Made by a program: the position numbers and the translations under genes
Origin: Mucilaginibacter conchicola
Lineage (GTDB): Bacteria > Bacteroidota > Bacteroidia > Sphingobacteriales > Sphingobacteriaceae
Direction: 5' to 3'
NCBI RefSeq assembly: GCF_003432115.1
Contig: NZ_QWDC01000001.1
Coordinates: 1,488,001 to 1,552,000 of the forward strand
DNA length: 64,000 bases
Notes under the pieces: model-generated
The model's database searches: none
Seen by the model: the letters and a program-made list of their open reading frames with translations, nothing else
Told to the model about the DNA's origin: nothing
Part shown: piece after piece, positions 54,839 to 62,985 of the stretch
How the letters are laid out: each line of letters opens with the position of its first letter
How positions within the stretch are numbered: the stretch's first letter is position 1

Positions 54839-54937
54839 CGCGTCATTGCGAGGTACGAAGCAATCTCCTCAGGACAGATATATGCTTTGTATACGAAACT
54901 TACTTAAAGAGATTGCTTCGTACCTCGCAATGACGCG
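54839..54937. repeat. Long inverted repeat, GTCATTGCGAGG family, copy 4
   Basis: CGCGTCATTGCGAGGTACG... (54839-54867) is matched by an exact 29-base inverse at 54909-54937. The arms are almost identical to those at 6889-6983 while the loops differ. Confidence 0.9.
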
Positions 54938-54949
54938 GTGGGCATAAAA

Positions 54950-54987
54950 GAGAAAACCCGATGCTCACGCATCGGGTTTTCTCTTTT
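54950..54987. terminator. Terminator between APC permease and kup
   Basis: GAGAAAACCCGATGC, loop TCAC and GCATCGGGTTTTCTC form a 15-bp perfect stem followed by TTTT. It suits both the rightward permease and the leftward kup. Confidence 0.88.
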
Positions 54988-54989
54988 AT

Positions 54990-55024
54990 AAAGTCTCCCC
55001 TATCGGGGGAGATTTAGAGGGGAC
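54990..55024. repeat. Short palindromic repeat, intergenic copy of the one in the vWA gene
   Basis: AAAGTCTCCCCTATCGGGGG followed by AGATTTAGAGGGGAC is the same unit as at 43073-43107 (there on the minus strand, with GACG in place of ATCG). It ends 8 bases before the kup stop. Confidence 0.85.
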
Positions 55025-55032
55025 TTGGGGCC

Positions 55033-57000
55033 TTAAGATTTTACCCTTGTTATGCTTACTGCATCAGGCGAGGTAAGCATCAATGGCACTTTCTCTACCG
55101 TTACAAAACTCAGGTCGAGGCCAAAGTTGCGCTCTTCTGAAAGACTTACCTTCTTCAGTTGCCCGTAGATAAACATTACCGCTTTCTCGTACAGCGACAG
55201 GTTATGCGAGCGCGACATTACTTTCTCTATCACCACAAAACGGAAGTCGCCTACAATTTTGTGTTTGTTGAGTGATTGATATTTGCTGGTGATATCAACC
55301 TCGCCGTTCTTCACCAAATCTTCTACCACCTTGCGGAACAATAGATTGATCTGTTGTTCAACACGGAAACCAAGTTTAAAGTCGATACGGATAAGTTTGC
55401 CCGGTACCAGAAAATCAACCTCGTATTCGCGTTTGTAAGGCTCATCCACCACATCAACGTGTACCAGCCAGTAAACATCGGCGCGTTTGGGTTGCTTTTG
55501 TAATATGGAGTAGATGATCTTTGATTCTATCTCGGAGTTGAAATTGGCACTGGTTAGGTAAACCAACTGAGAGGCGTATTTAGGCACGGTCTCATCCTCG
55601 CTCATCTCTTTGATGATGCTGAAGTAATCATCGATCTCAATAAATTTAACGTAACGGTTCTTGATCTTGCGGGCAATATGCCATGTCCACATAATGATGA
55701 ACAAGATCAAACCTATTGATAGCGTAAACCAGCCGCCGTGTACAAATTTCACAAGGTTACCCAATAAGAATATACCTTCTATACCTAAATAGATCACAAA
55801 GAATGACACGATAATATAGGTAGGCACCTTACGCCTTTGCAGGAATTTGGATACCAGTATGGTGGTCATCAACATGGCAACGGTAATACTTAAACCGTAC
55901 GCCGCTTCCATCTTGCTTGAGTGGCGGAACAACAGCACCACGCCTATACAGCCTGCACAAAGCAGCCAGTTAACGCTGGGTACATATAATTGCCCTTTTT
56001 GCTCTGACGGATAATTGATCTTCACTTTAGGCCAAAGGTTCAAACGCACAGCCTCAGCTATCAGCGTAAATGAACCGGAAATAAGCGCCTGACTGGCAAT
56101 AACCGCCGCAATGGTGGCTATACCAATACCGTATATCAGGAACCAATCGGGCATTATTTTATAAAAAGGGTTATTAACGCTCAGATCGATGACCTTACCT
56201 TCGCGTTGTAATAACCATACCGCCTGGCCCAAATAGTTCAACACCAAACAAGATTTTACGTAGATCCAGCTGATGCGGATGTTATCGCGACCGCAGTGGC
56301 CAAGATCTGAATACAATGCTTCGGCACCCGTGGTACACAGGAAAACGGCACCTAATATGATAAAGGCGTCGTAAGTGTTTGAGGTTAATAGCTCGAAAGC
56401 GTAGTAAGGGTTAAGCGCTTTGATCACCATTGGCATTTGCACAATGTATGATATACCCAGCACGCCCATCATGGTAAACCAAAGGAACATGAGCGGCCCG
56501 AAAGCTTTACCCACCAATGAGGTACCAAACTGCTGAATGATGAACAGCACCGCTATAATGGCGATAACGATCTGCACCGTTGGCAAATGCGGATAGTACA
56601 CCGTTAAACCTTCAATTGCCGATGATATGGTAATTGGTGGTGTAATAATACCATCGGCCAGCAGCGCGCAGCCACCTATTACGGCGGGCACAATGAGCCA
56701 CTTGGCCTTGCGGCGTACCAACGAAAAGAGCGAGAATATGCCACCCTCGCCCTTGTTATCGGCACGTAATGTTATTACTACGTATTTAAGTGTTGTTTGT
56801 AAGGTAAGCGTCCAAAAAATGAGGGATACGCCACCCAATACAAGTGCCTGTGTTAGTGGTTGTGAATTGGATGAGTGCTCTAACCCTACTATTGCCTTGA
56901 ACACATACAGAGGTGATGTACCTATATCACCGTAGATTATTCCTAAACTAATGAGCAGCCCTGCAGCCGATAGTCGTTGTAGATCTTTATGACTTGACAC
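55033..57000 (-). CDS. kup: Kup/HAK/KT family potassium uptake protein
   Basis: The 655-residue K+/H+ symporter has about 12 spans (to about residue 450) and a C-terminal cytoplasmic domain. Family hallmarks are GIIYGDIGTSPLYVFKAI, GEGGIFSLFSLVRR, SSAIEGLTVYYPHL and GAVFLCTTGAEALYSDLGHC. The first codon is GTG at 57000; no better ATG is near. The -7-like TAGTTTTG lies about 20 bases upstream. Confidence 0.94.
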   Translation of the reverse strand: MSSHKDLQRLSAAGLLISLGIIYGDIGTSPLYVFKAIVGLEHSSNSQPLTQALVLGGVSLIFWTLTLQTTLKYVVITLRADNKGEGGIFSLFSLVRRKAKWLIVPAVIGGCALLADGIITPPITISSAIEGLTVYYPHLPTVQIVIAIIAVLFIIQQFGTSLVGKAFGPLMFLWFTMMGVLGISYIVQMPMVIKALNPYYAFELLTSNTYDAFIILGAVFLCTTGAEALYSDLGHCGRDNIRISWIYVKSCLVLNYLGQAVWLLQREGKVIDLSVNNPFYKIMPDWFLIYGIGIATIAAVIASQALISGSFTLIAEAVRLNLWPKVKINYPSEQKGQLYVPSVNWLLCAGCIGVVLLFRHSSKMEAAYGLSITVAMLMTTILVSKFLQRRKVPTYIIVSFFVIYLGIEGIFLLGNLVKFVHGGWFTLSIGLILFIIMWTWHIARKIKNRYVKFIEIDDYFSIIKEMSEDETVPKYASQLVYLTSANFNSEIESKIIYSILQKQPKRADVYWLVHVDVVDEPYKREYEVDFLVPGKLIRIDFKLGFRVEQQINLLFRKVVEDLVKNGEVDITSKYQSLNKHKIVGDFRFVVIEKVMSRSHNLSLYEKAVMFIYGQLKKVSLSEERNFGLDLSFVTVEKVPLMLTSPDAVSITRVKS

Positions 57001-57019
57001 TGTTATTTTAAAATCGATG

Positions 57020-57027
57020 CAAAACTA
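57020..57027 (-). promoter_or_regulatory. Candidate -7 element of kup
   Basis: On the minus strand TAGTTTTG matches TAnnTTTG exactly, 20 bases before the GTG start. Motif evidence only. Confidence 0.4.
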
Positions 57028-57169
57028 ATTAAAAAAACAATCATAACTTAAACTATAATTGAGCGTATAAGTCTATTAATCATACAAACTGATAAAACTT
57101 GTTTTTGTTAAAATTTGTTAAAAGTATTATTTATCTGTATTGATTATAAATTGATGCAGAGTTTATTTA

Positions 57170-57177
57170 TACTTTTG
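57170..57177 (+). promoter_or_regulatory. Candidate promoter of the mini T9SS gene
   Basis: TACTTTTG (-7) is preceded at about the right distance by ATTG (57150-57153) as a -33-like box. It gives a short leader to the ATG at 57193. Confidence 0.45.
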
Positions 57178-57192
57178 CAACAATAATGTTAT

Positions 57193-57696
57193 ATGGTGAA
57201 AAGATCTACTTACGTTAATTCCTGGCTAACCGTGCTTGTGCTTGCAATAGCGGTTAACTTTGCGCTTGCCAGAGGGGTTAACGCTCAAAAGAGCGATTCA
57301 TCATACCTGCGTGCCATCCGCGCCCGCCAATCAAAGTCAATTCTTAAGAACGGCTTGCACCTGGCATTGCCGCCATTAAAGCCTGCTGCTACATCAAACG
57401 CCAAAATAAACCTGCCGCGTGCTGATGATAAGCTGTTGAGCAACGTACAAATATTCCCTAACCCGGTTACCGATATTATCAATCTTAAATATACGCTATC
57501 GCGCAATGCTTATGTAAATGTTAAGGTGATGGATATTTTAGGTAACGATGTATTAACGCTGGTATCCCAACGTGTGGAGACCGGCGACCAAAGCCTTACT
57601 TATAACGTAAACAACAAGCTTAGCAAAGGCTTTTATTTTGTACGCGTTGTGGTAGGTAATGAATCGGTTAATAAGAAAATACTGGTGGTTTATTAA
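57193..57696 (+). CDS. Small exported protein with type IX secretion C-terminal sorting domain
   Basis: The 167-residue protein has a signal peptide (to about residue 31, ending VNAQ), then only about 50 residues of basic, low-complexity sequence. The rest (about 83-167) is a type A sorting domain: VQIFPNPVTDIINLKYTLSR, VKVMDILGNDVLTL, and SKGFYFVRVVVGNESVNKKI. Such domains direct cargo through the T9SS to the surface. Here almost nothing but the domain is exported, which is unusual. It is monocistronic with a clear promoter-like box. Confidence 0.88.
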   Translation: MVKRSTYVNSWLTVLVLAIAVNFALARGVNAQKSDSSYLRAIRARQSKSILKNGLHLALPPLKPAATSNAKINLPRADDKLLSNVQIFPNPVTDIINLKYTLSRNAYVNVKVMDILGNDVLTLVSQRVETGDQSLTYNVNNKLSKGFYFVRVVVGNESVNKKILVVY

Positions 57697-57775
57697 TTGC
57701 GGCCCCGCTTCTCTCCTCTTTTTTCTCTTTCATTTTTTTAGGATTTAGCTTCCATAGTTTCTAATTTGCGCAGCT

Positions 57776-58387
57776 ATGAAGATAATTGCTATTGGCCGCA
57801 ACTATGCGGAGCATGCTAAAGAACTGAACAACCCTGTGCCAACTACACCGGTAATTTTCATGAAACCGGATACCGCACTGCTAAAAGATAATAAGCCTTT
57901 TTATCACCCCGATTTTTCGCAGGATGTACACTACGAGATTGAGCTGGTATTAAAAATCAGTAAAGAAGGTAAACACATCAGCGAGAAATTTGCAGGTAAC
58001 TATTTTGATGAGGTTGCATTAGGTGTTGATTTTACGGCCCGCGACATCCAATCGAAACATAAAGAAAAAGGCCTGCCATGGGAGCTGGCCAAAGCTTTTG
58101 ACGGCTCGGCACCGGTAAGCAACTTTGTACCTAAGGCAAACTTTGCCGATATATACAATATCAACTTCGGTTTAAACATAAACGGCGAAACCCGCCAGCA
58201 AGGCAATACCAAAGATCTGCTTTTCTCGTTCGAGCGCATTATTGCCTTTGTATCTCAATACATCACCCTAAAAAAAGGCGACCTCATTTTCACCGGTACG
58301 CCCGAAGGCGTAGGCAAAGTTGCCATCGGCGACAGGTTGGAAGGATTTTTGGAAGGGGAAAAGCTTTTAGATTTTTATGTTAAATAA
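57776..58387 (+). CDS. Fumarylacetoacetate hydrolase family protein
   Basis: The 203-residue protein is a short FAH-fold enzyme: KIIAIGRNYAEHAKELNNPV, the metal-binding YEIELVLKI (Glu pair) and GVDFTARDIQSKHKEKGLPW, and FTGTPEGVGKV at the C-terminus. These enzymes cleave C-C bonds or decarboxylate or tautomerise acylpyruvates. Its stop overlaps the upstream extension of the M23 gene by 11 bases (ATG 58377). Confidence 0.9.
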   Translation: MKIIAIGRNYAEHAKELNNPVPTTPVIFMKPDTALLKDNKPFYHPDFSQDVHYEIELVLKISKEGKHISEKFAGNYFDEVALGVDFTARDIQSKHKEKGLPWELAKAFDGSAPVSNFVPKANFADIYNINFGLNINGETRQQGNTKDLLFSFERIIAFVSQYITLKKGDLIFTGTPEGVGKVAIGDRLEGFLEGEKLLDFYVK

Positions 58388-58412
58388 TAGAACTACAAAT
58401 ACTAATAAAAAC

Positions 58413-58563
58413 ATGTCATTTCGAACGAGGAACGAGGAGAAATCTTCTACAAGCGATACTTGCGACGTAGAAGGTTTATCTTCGATGAGCTCCACTTCGT
58501 TCCGGTTCTCTTCGCTGTCGCTCATTCGAAATGACATAAGGGATATGGTTCGAAATGACAGGG
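58413..58563. repeat. Inverted repeat, GTCATTTCGAACGAG family, copy 4, overlapping the start of the M23 gene
   Basis: GTCATTTCGAACGAGGAACG and GAGGAGAAATCTTCTAC start the left arm. GTAGAAGGTTTATCTTCGAT and later GCTCATTCGAAATGAC form the right, with a further half-arm GGTTCGAAATGACAGGG (about 58547-58563). The whole stretch is open in the frame of the M23 peptidase (residues about 13-62 of the longer reading). Confidence 0.85.
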
Positions 58564-60269
58564 TGATAATACTTTTTGTGTTGATGCTTTTTGCATCCAT
58601 AGCCACGCACGCGCAAGACGTTATCCAAACCAAACAATACCCAAAAGGTGATTTCCGCTACCCTATTGATCTGCCGCCATCTACTGCAGGCTCTTTCGGT
58701 GAGTTGAGGCCGAACCACTTTCATTCGGGGTTGGATTTCAGGACCAATCAGCGGATAGGTTTCCCCGTGCATGCTGTTTATGACGGGTATATATCAAGGG
58801 TACGCATACAGTTTGGCGGGTTTGGCAAGGCATTGTACATTACCCATCCAAACGGATATACCTCAGTATACGGCCACATTAATAACTTTACGCCCGAGGT
58901 GGAGAAATATATCCACGACTGGCAATACAAAAACCAAAGCTTTGAGGCGGATATTGCTATCCCCGCAGGCGTATTTCCGGTTAAAAAGAGCGATGTGGTG
59001 GCCATATCAGGTAACCAGGGTGCATCGGCAGGCCCGCACCTGCATTTTGAGCTGAGAGATACCGTAACCCAGGAAACCATTAACCCGCAATTATTTGGCT
59101 TGACTATTCCTGATGAAATTGCGCCTACCATTACAGCCCTTGGCGTTTACCACTTAAACGGCAACCCCTTCAGCGATAAAACACCTAAAGACTTTTTAGC
59201 TGTAAGCGGTGCAAATGGCAGTTACCATCTGTTAAAACCGCAGGTATTAAATCTGAGTGGCAACACCGGCTTCGGCATTTCGGTTACCGACAGGAACAGC
59301 GCATCAGCCAACAAGAATGGCATCTACTCTATCGAACTAAAGCTGGATGGCGTTACCATGTACACTTTCTCGGTTGAGCGTTTTGCTTTTGATCAGACCC
59401 ACGCCATTAACGCGTATATCGATTATCCGGCATTCCTTACCTCGCACCGTTGGGTGCAGAAATGTTTTATACTGCCCGGCAGCCGCATAACGTTGTACCC
59501 GCAATCTATAAACCGTGGTATAATGGCTTTTAATGACGACAAGGTGCACGATGTTGAATTTGTGGTGAAAGATGTAGCAGGTAACACATCAACCCTTAAC
59601 TTAAAGGTACAGTCGAACACTTCGGCAAATAACCTTGCCCCTGCTAAGCCCGAGGGCACATTATTGCGTTATGACCGCGAAAGCAAATTCGCCAACAGCA
59701 AGGTGAAGGTTGTTATCCCGGCAGGTAACCTGTATGACGATCTGGATTTTACCTATTCAGAACTCCCTGCAAAACCGGGAGCATTCTCAGCAACCCATCA
59801 TCTCCACAATAAACTCACGCCAATTCATGATAGCTATGATATCTGGATAAAACCCGATATCAGTTTGGGTGATAATGCAGATAAAGCCGTAATTGTAAAT
59901 GCCGCTACCGGCGCCATCCCAAGTACCTGGGAAAACGGCTGGGTAAAAGGTTCGGCCCGTGCGTTTGGTGATTATTACGTTAAGATAGATACTACGCCGC
60001 CGGTCATTACCCCTATCAACATCCGCAACGGAGCCAATATGAAGGCGCTGCATTCTATCAGGATGCGCATGAGCGATAACCTGTCGGGCGTAAAAAGCTA
60101 CGCGGGCAAGATAGATGGCAAGTGGGTACTGGTAGAGTGGGATTATAAAACTAAGGTATTAAGTTATACCTTTGATGATAGCATCGCCCCCGGGAAACAC
60201 TTGTTTGAATTTACCGTTACCGATGCTAAAAATAACGCATCTACATTTAAAGCAGAATTTATCAGATAA
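58545..60269 (+). CDS. M23 family (LytM-like) peptidase, exported
   Basis: The start is uncertain. The frame is open from ATG 58377 (630 residues), but only the ATG at 58545 puts a normal signal peptide (MVRNDRVIILFVLMLFASIA, ending THAQ) at the N-terminus. That ATG lies inside a GTCATTTCG repeat. The mature part begins with the M23 domain: NHFHSGLDFRTNQRIGFPV (zinc ligands His and Asp), YGHINNF and GASAGPHLHFEL with the catalytic HxH. A long beta-rich C-terminal half of unknown role follows. The zinc site looks complete, so it is probably an active peptidoglycan endopeptidase. Confidence 0.85.
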   Translation: MVRNDRVIILFVLMLFASIATHAQDVIQTKQYPKGDFRYPIDLPPSTAGSFGELRPNHFHSGLDFRTNQRIGFPVHAVYDGYISRVRIQFGGFGKALYITHPNGYTSVYGHINNFTPEVEKYIHDWQYKNQSFEADIAIPAGVFPVKKSDVVAISGNQGASAGPHLHFELRDTVTQETINPQLFGLTIPDEIAPTITALGVYHLNGNPFSDKTPKDFLAVSGANGSYHLLKPQVLNLSGNTGFGISVTDRNSASANKNGIYSIELKLDGVTMYTFSVERFAFDQTHAINAYIDYPAFLTSHRWVQKCFILPGSRITLYPQSINRGIMAFNDDKVHDVEFVVKDVAGNTSTLNLKVQSNTSANNLAPAKPEGTLLRYDRESKFANSKVKVVIPAGNLYDDLDFTYSELPAKPGAFSATHHLHNKLTPIHDSYDIWIKPDISLGDNADKAVIVNAATGAIPSTWENGWVKGSARAFGDYYVKIDTTPPVITPINIRNGANMKALHSIRMRMSDNLSGVKSYAGKIDGKWVLVEWDYKTKVLSYTFDDSIAPGKHLFEFTVTDAKNNASTFKAEFIR

Positions 60270-60272
60270 AAC

Positions 60273-60740
60273 ATGGCAACCCAACTAAAAGCCGGCGATA
60301 AAGCCCCTGATTTTACCGCAAACGACCAGAACGGCAAACCCGTTTCGTTATCAGACTATAAAGGCAAAAACGTAATTCTTTATTTTTACCCAAAGGATGA
60401 TACCCCGGGCTGTACTGCTGAGTCATGCGATTTCAGGGATAACTACCAATCATTGCTGGGCCAGGGTTTTGAGGTAATTGGTGTAAGTGTTGATGATGAA
60501 AAATCGCACAAAAAATTTGAGACCAAATACCAGCTGCCATTTACCCTGATCGCCGATACCGAACACAGCATTGTGGAAGCCTACGGCGTTTGGGTGGAGA
60601 AAAACATGTACGGCAAAAAATATATGGGTACCGCCCGCACCACTTTCATTATCGACGGTGACGGCACACTTACCCACGTTATTGAAAAAGTTGATACAAA
60701 GGCTTCTTCGCAACAGGTATTGGAATTACTGAGTAAATAA
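60273..60740 (+). CDS. bcp: Thioredoxin-dependent thiol peroxidase (Bcp/PrxQ)
   Basis: The 155-residue peroxiredoxin reduces H2O2 and organic peroxides. The peroxidatic Cys47 and the resolving Cys52 are in DDTPGCTAESCDFRD, the pattern of atypical two-Cys PrxQ. It starts 3 bases after the M23 stop, suggesting co-transcription. Confidence 0.95.
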   Translation: MATQLKAGDKAPDFTANDQNGKPVSLSDYKGKNVILYFYPKDDTPGCTAESCDFRDNYQSLLGQGFEVIGVSVDDEKSHKKFETKYQLPFTLIADTEHSIVEAYGVWVEKNMYGKKYMGTARTTFIIDGDGTLTHVIEKVDTKASSQQVLELLSK

Positions 60741-60806
60741 CCGTCAGTAAAACATATCTGAAACAAAAACGCTTTATTCTTATTTAAAGAAGATAAAATT
60801 TAATAA

Positions 60807-61361
60807 ATGGCCATACAGGCAGAAGACGAGGAAATACTAAGCAAGTTCAGGGACGAGAAAACCCGTAACGAGGCTTTTAACATGCTGCTGAAAAAGTATC
60901 AGCAAAAAATATACTGGCATGTGCGCCGTATGGTAATAGACCATGACGATGCCGACGATGTTACGCAGGATGTGTTCATCAAGATCTGGAAAAACCTGCC
61001 GGGCTTTCGTAATGATGCGCAGCTATACACCTGGATGTACCGCATTGCTACCAACGAGTGTATCACGTTTCTGAACAAAAAGAAACAAAAAAATAACGTA
61101 CCGCTTGACGATGTGGACTATGAACTGTCTGATACATTAGCCAGCTCTGACCAGTTTAGCGGCGATAAGATACAAATGAAGCTGCAACAGGCTATTTTGA
61201 CCTTACCCGATAAACAGCGCCTTGTGTTTAACATGAAATACTTTGATGACATGAAGTATGAAGAAATGAGCGATGTTTTGGGTACCAGCGTTGGCGCTTT
61301 GAAAGCCTCTTACCACCTTGCGGTGAAAAAGATAGAGAGCTTTATACTATCAAATGATTAA
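60807..61361 (+). CDS. ECF-type RNA polymerase sigma factor
   Basis: The 184-residue protein has sigma region 2 (about 20-90; DHDDADDVTQDVFIKIWKNL, YTWMYRIATNECITF) and region 4 (about 125-180; ILTLPDKQRLVFNMKYFDDM, SDVLGTSVGALKASYHLAVK). Downstream lie a six-repeat membrane protein and an exported sensor-like protein on the same strand, the usual Bacteroidota arrangement in which the sigma factor is held by membrane partners. Confidence 0.93.
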   Translation: MAIQAEDEEILSKFRDEKTRNEAFNMLLKKYQQKIYWHVRRMVIDHDDADDVTQDVFIKIWKNLPGFRNDAQLYTWMYRIATNECITFLNKKKQKNNVPLDDVDYELSDTLASSDQFSGDKIQMKLQQAILTLPDKQRLVFNMKYFDDMKYEEMSDVLGTSVGALKASYHLAVKKIESFILSND

Positions 61362-61412
61362 TTTTTAAATTAGCATTAAACCTTTTGAAAGTTTATTCAT
61401 CTATAAGAGTGT

Positions 61413-62339
61413 ATGAAAAGCGATATGGAGAATAACGAATGGGCAGGTGAAGAAATGTCACTTCAACGGTTTTCGAGAGAAACGCCGTTTGCGGTGCCTT
61501 CCGGCTATTTTGAAGAGGCCGGTCAGCGCATATTATCCCTGGTAAATATTGAGGGTTTAAAAACTGATGATACGGCACAAGGTTTTGCCGTGCCTGCAGA
61601 TTATTTTGAAAATTTAAGCAATAACATCCAAAGCAGGATAAATATTGAGGCCGCCGCCGATACAGACGGGCCTTCTTTTGCTGTACCACAAGGTTATTTC
61701 GATCAGCTTAGCGCTAACATACAAAGCCGTATTGCAATAGAGGATGCTGCCTCTGCCGATGCTCCTTCATTTGCCGTACCGGAGGGTTATTTTGACCAGC
61801 TTAGCGCCAACATACAAAGCCGCATTGCTATTGAGGAAGCGGCAAATAAAGAGGATATAGGTTTCAGCGTACCGGCGGGTTATTTTGAGAATATGCAACA
61901 GCAGATCAACAGCCGCATAGCTGTTGAGGAGATACTGCAGAAAGAGCCGGTGTTTGAAGTACCTGATAATTACTTTGAAACACTTAACAAGAATATATTA
62001 AGTAAAACCGTTGGCGCAGGCCGCGAAGAGGTTATCCGTAAAACCATTGTACGCAAGCTTTGGGCATCAAATACATTTAAATATGCTACTGCAGCATGTT
62101 TAACTTTAATTATAGGTGCAGGTGCGTTCTTAAGAAATGCGCAGGTACAGCCGATGGCACACACCAAAACGCTTTTGCATCAGCAGCTATCACAAATACC
62201 TGCCGATGAAATTAAAGATTACCTGGAGTTGCACATGGATGCTTCTGAAAGCCGTGAGCTAATGGAGAACGACAACGAGAAACAAATAAATACCGATGCC
62301 CTGTCGCAAGATCTGCAGGACTATATGGATATTAATTAA
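61413..62339 (+). CDS. Membrane protein with six FAVPxGYF repeats, candidate anti-sigma factor
   Basis: The 308-residue protein contains six copies of a 30-32 residue unit beginning FAVPxGYF and continuing LSxNIQSRIxIExA, starting near residues 26, 58, 89, 120, 151 and 181. Copies 3 and 4 are nearly identical also in DNA (61677-61769 and 61770-61862), so the array is still expanding or being homogenised. A single span follows (about 223-240), and a C-terminal outer part of about 68 residues ends SQDLQDYMDIN. From memory, related genomes show one or two such units behind a sigma gene. Six is unusual. An anti-sigma function is inferred from position only. Confidence 0.7.
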   Translation: MKSDMENNEWAGEEMSLQRFSRETPFAVPSGYFEEAGQRILSLVNIEGLKTDDTAQGFAVPADYFENLSNNIQSRINIEAAADTDGPSFAVPQGYFDQLSANIQSRIAIEDAASADAPSFAVPEGYFDQLSANIQSRIAIEEAANKEDIGFSVPAGYFENMQQQINSRIAVEEILQKEPVFEVPDNYFETLNKNILSKTVGAGREEVIRKTIVRKLWASNTFKYATAACLTLIIGAGAFLRNAQVQPMAHTKTLLHQQLSQIPADEIKDYLELHMDASESRELMENDNEKQINTDALSQDLQDYMDIN

Positions 62340-62340
62340 A

Positions 62341-62835
62341 ATGACTAAGCTTTTTAAATACATATTTATTACCGTTTTGGCAGTAGCCGGGGTTGATGCC
62401 TTTGCACAGGTAAGCAACCTGCGTGCAGGTTTCAGGAGCCAGGCCGCCCCAAACGCAAGATTCAACGCCCCACGTACAGCCAAGGGTAAAAAGATATTAG
62501 AAGCCCGCAACAACTTCATCAGTCAGCAATTGAATTTAACTGATGATGAAGCACACAAGTTTTGGCCGCTATATAACCAGTACCAGCAAGACCTGACTGC
62601 TATACGTTTATTGAAACGCGCCAATAACTCAAACAAGTCTGCCAACGGTACCGAGCAGGTTGACAAGGAAATTGCCTACGACAAGCAAACGGTTGAGATA
62701 CGCCAACACTACCGCGATGAGTTTATGAAGATACTCCCGGCAGAAAAGGTAAGCCTGCTCTACAAAAGCGAAGTTGAATTTAAAGACGAGCTCATCAAAC
62801 AACTCAGCGAACGCAGCATACGCGCGGGGAATTAA
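62341..62835 (+). CDS. Exported Spy/CpxP-like protein, sensor of ECF sigma type
   Basis: The ATG at 62341, 1 base after the preceding stop, gives 164 residues with a signal peptide (ending DAFAQ). The mature part is helical: GKKILEARNNFISQQLNLTD, DEAHKFWPLYNQYQQDLTAI, QHYRDEFMKILPAEKVSLLY. It resembles the LTxxQ/Spy fold and the proteins named sensors of ECF-type sigma factors in Flavobacteria. It would sit in the periplasm and bind unfolded protein or metal. Confidence 0.8.
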   Translation: MTKLFKYIFITVLAVAGVDAFAQVSNLRAGFRSQAAPNARFNAPRTAKGKKILEARNNFISQQLNLTDDEAHKFWPLYNQYQQDLTAIRLLKRANNSNKSANGTEQVDKEIAYDKQTVEIRQHYRDEFMKILPAEKVSLLYKSEVEFKDELIKQLSERSIRAGN

Positions 62836-62843
62836 GTTTAATA

Positions 62844-62980
62844 AGTGATGGATGGAATGAGTGAAGAAGAGAATACAAGCGGATAAATGAAGATGGAACA
62901 AAAGCCATCTTTTTTTATTTTTGCCTTGTCGGGATGAATGAGCATCACTCATTCACAACTCACTCATTCACTCATTATCC
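62844..62980. repeat. Inverted low-complexity repeat (GAATGAGTGAA word)
   Basis: GTGATGGATGGAATGAGTGA (62845-62864) faces CACTCATTCACAACTCACTC (62947-62966) and ATTCACTCATT (62967-62977). It fills the gap between the sensor gene and the aminotransferase. Confidence 0.65.
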
Positions 62981-62985
62981 ACGCC

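Noticed and set aside
54839..54937. Insertion sequence ends
   Set aside because: The inverted arms are only 41 bases apart, with no room for a transposase; they behave as a palindromic repeat.
58377..58544. Longer N-terminus of the M23 peptidase
   Set aside because: It would bury the signal peptide behind 56 repeat-encoded residues. Kept as an alternative only.
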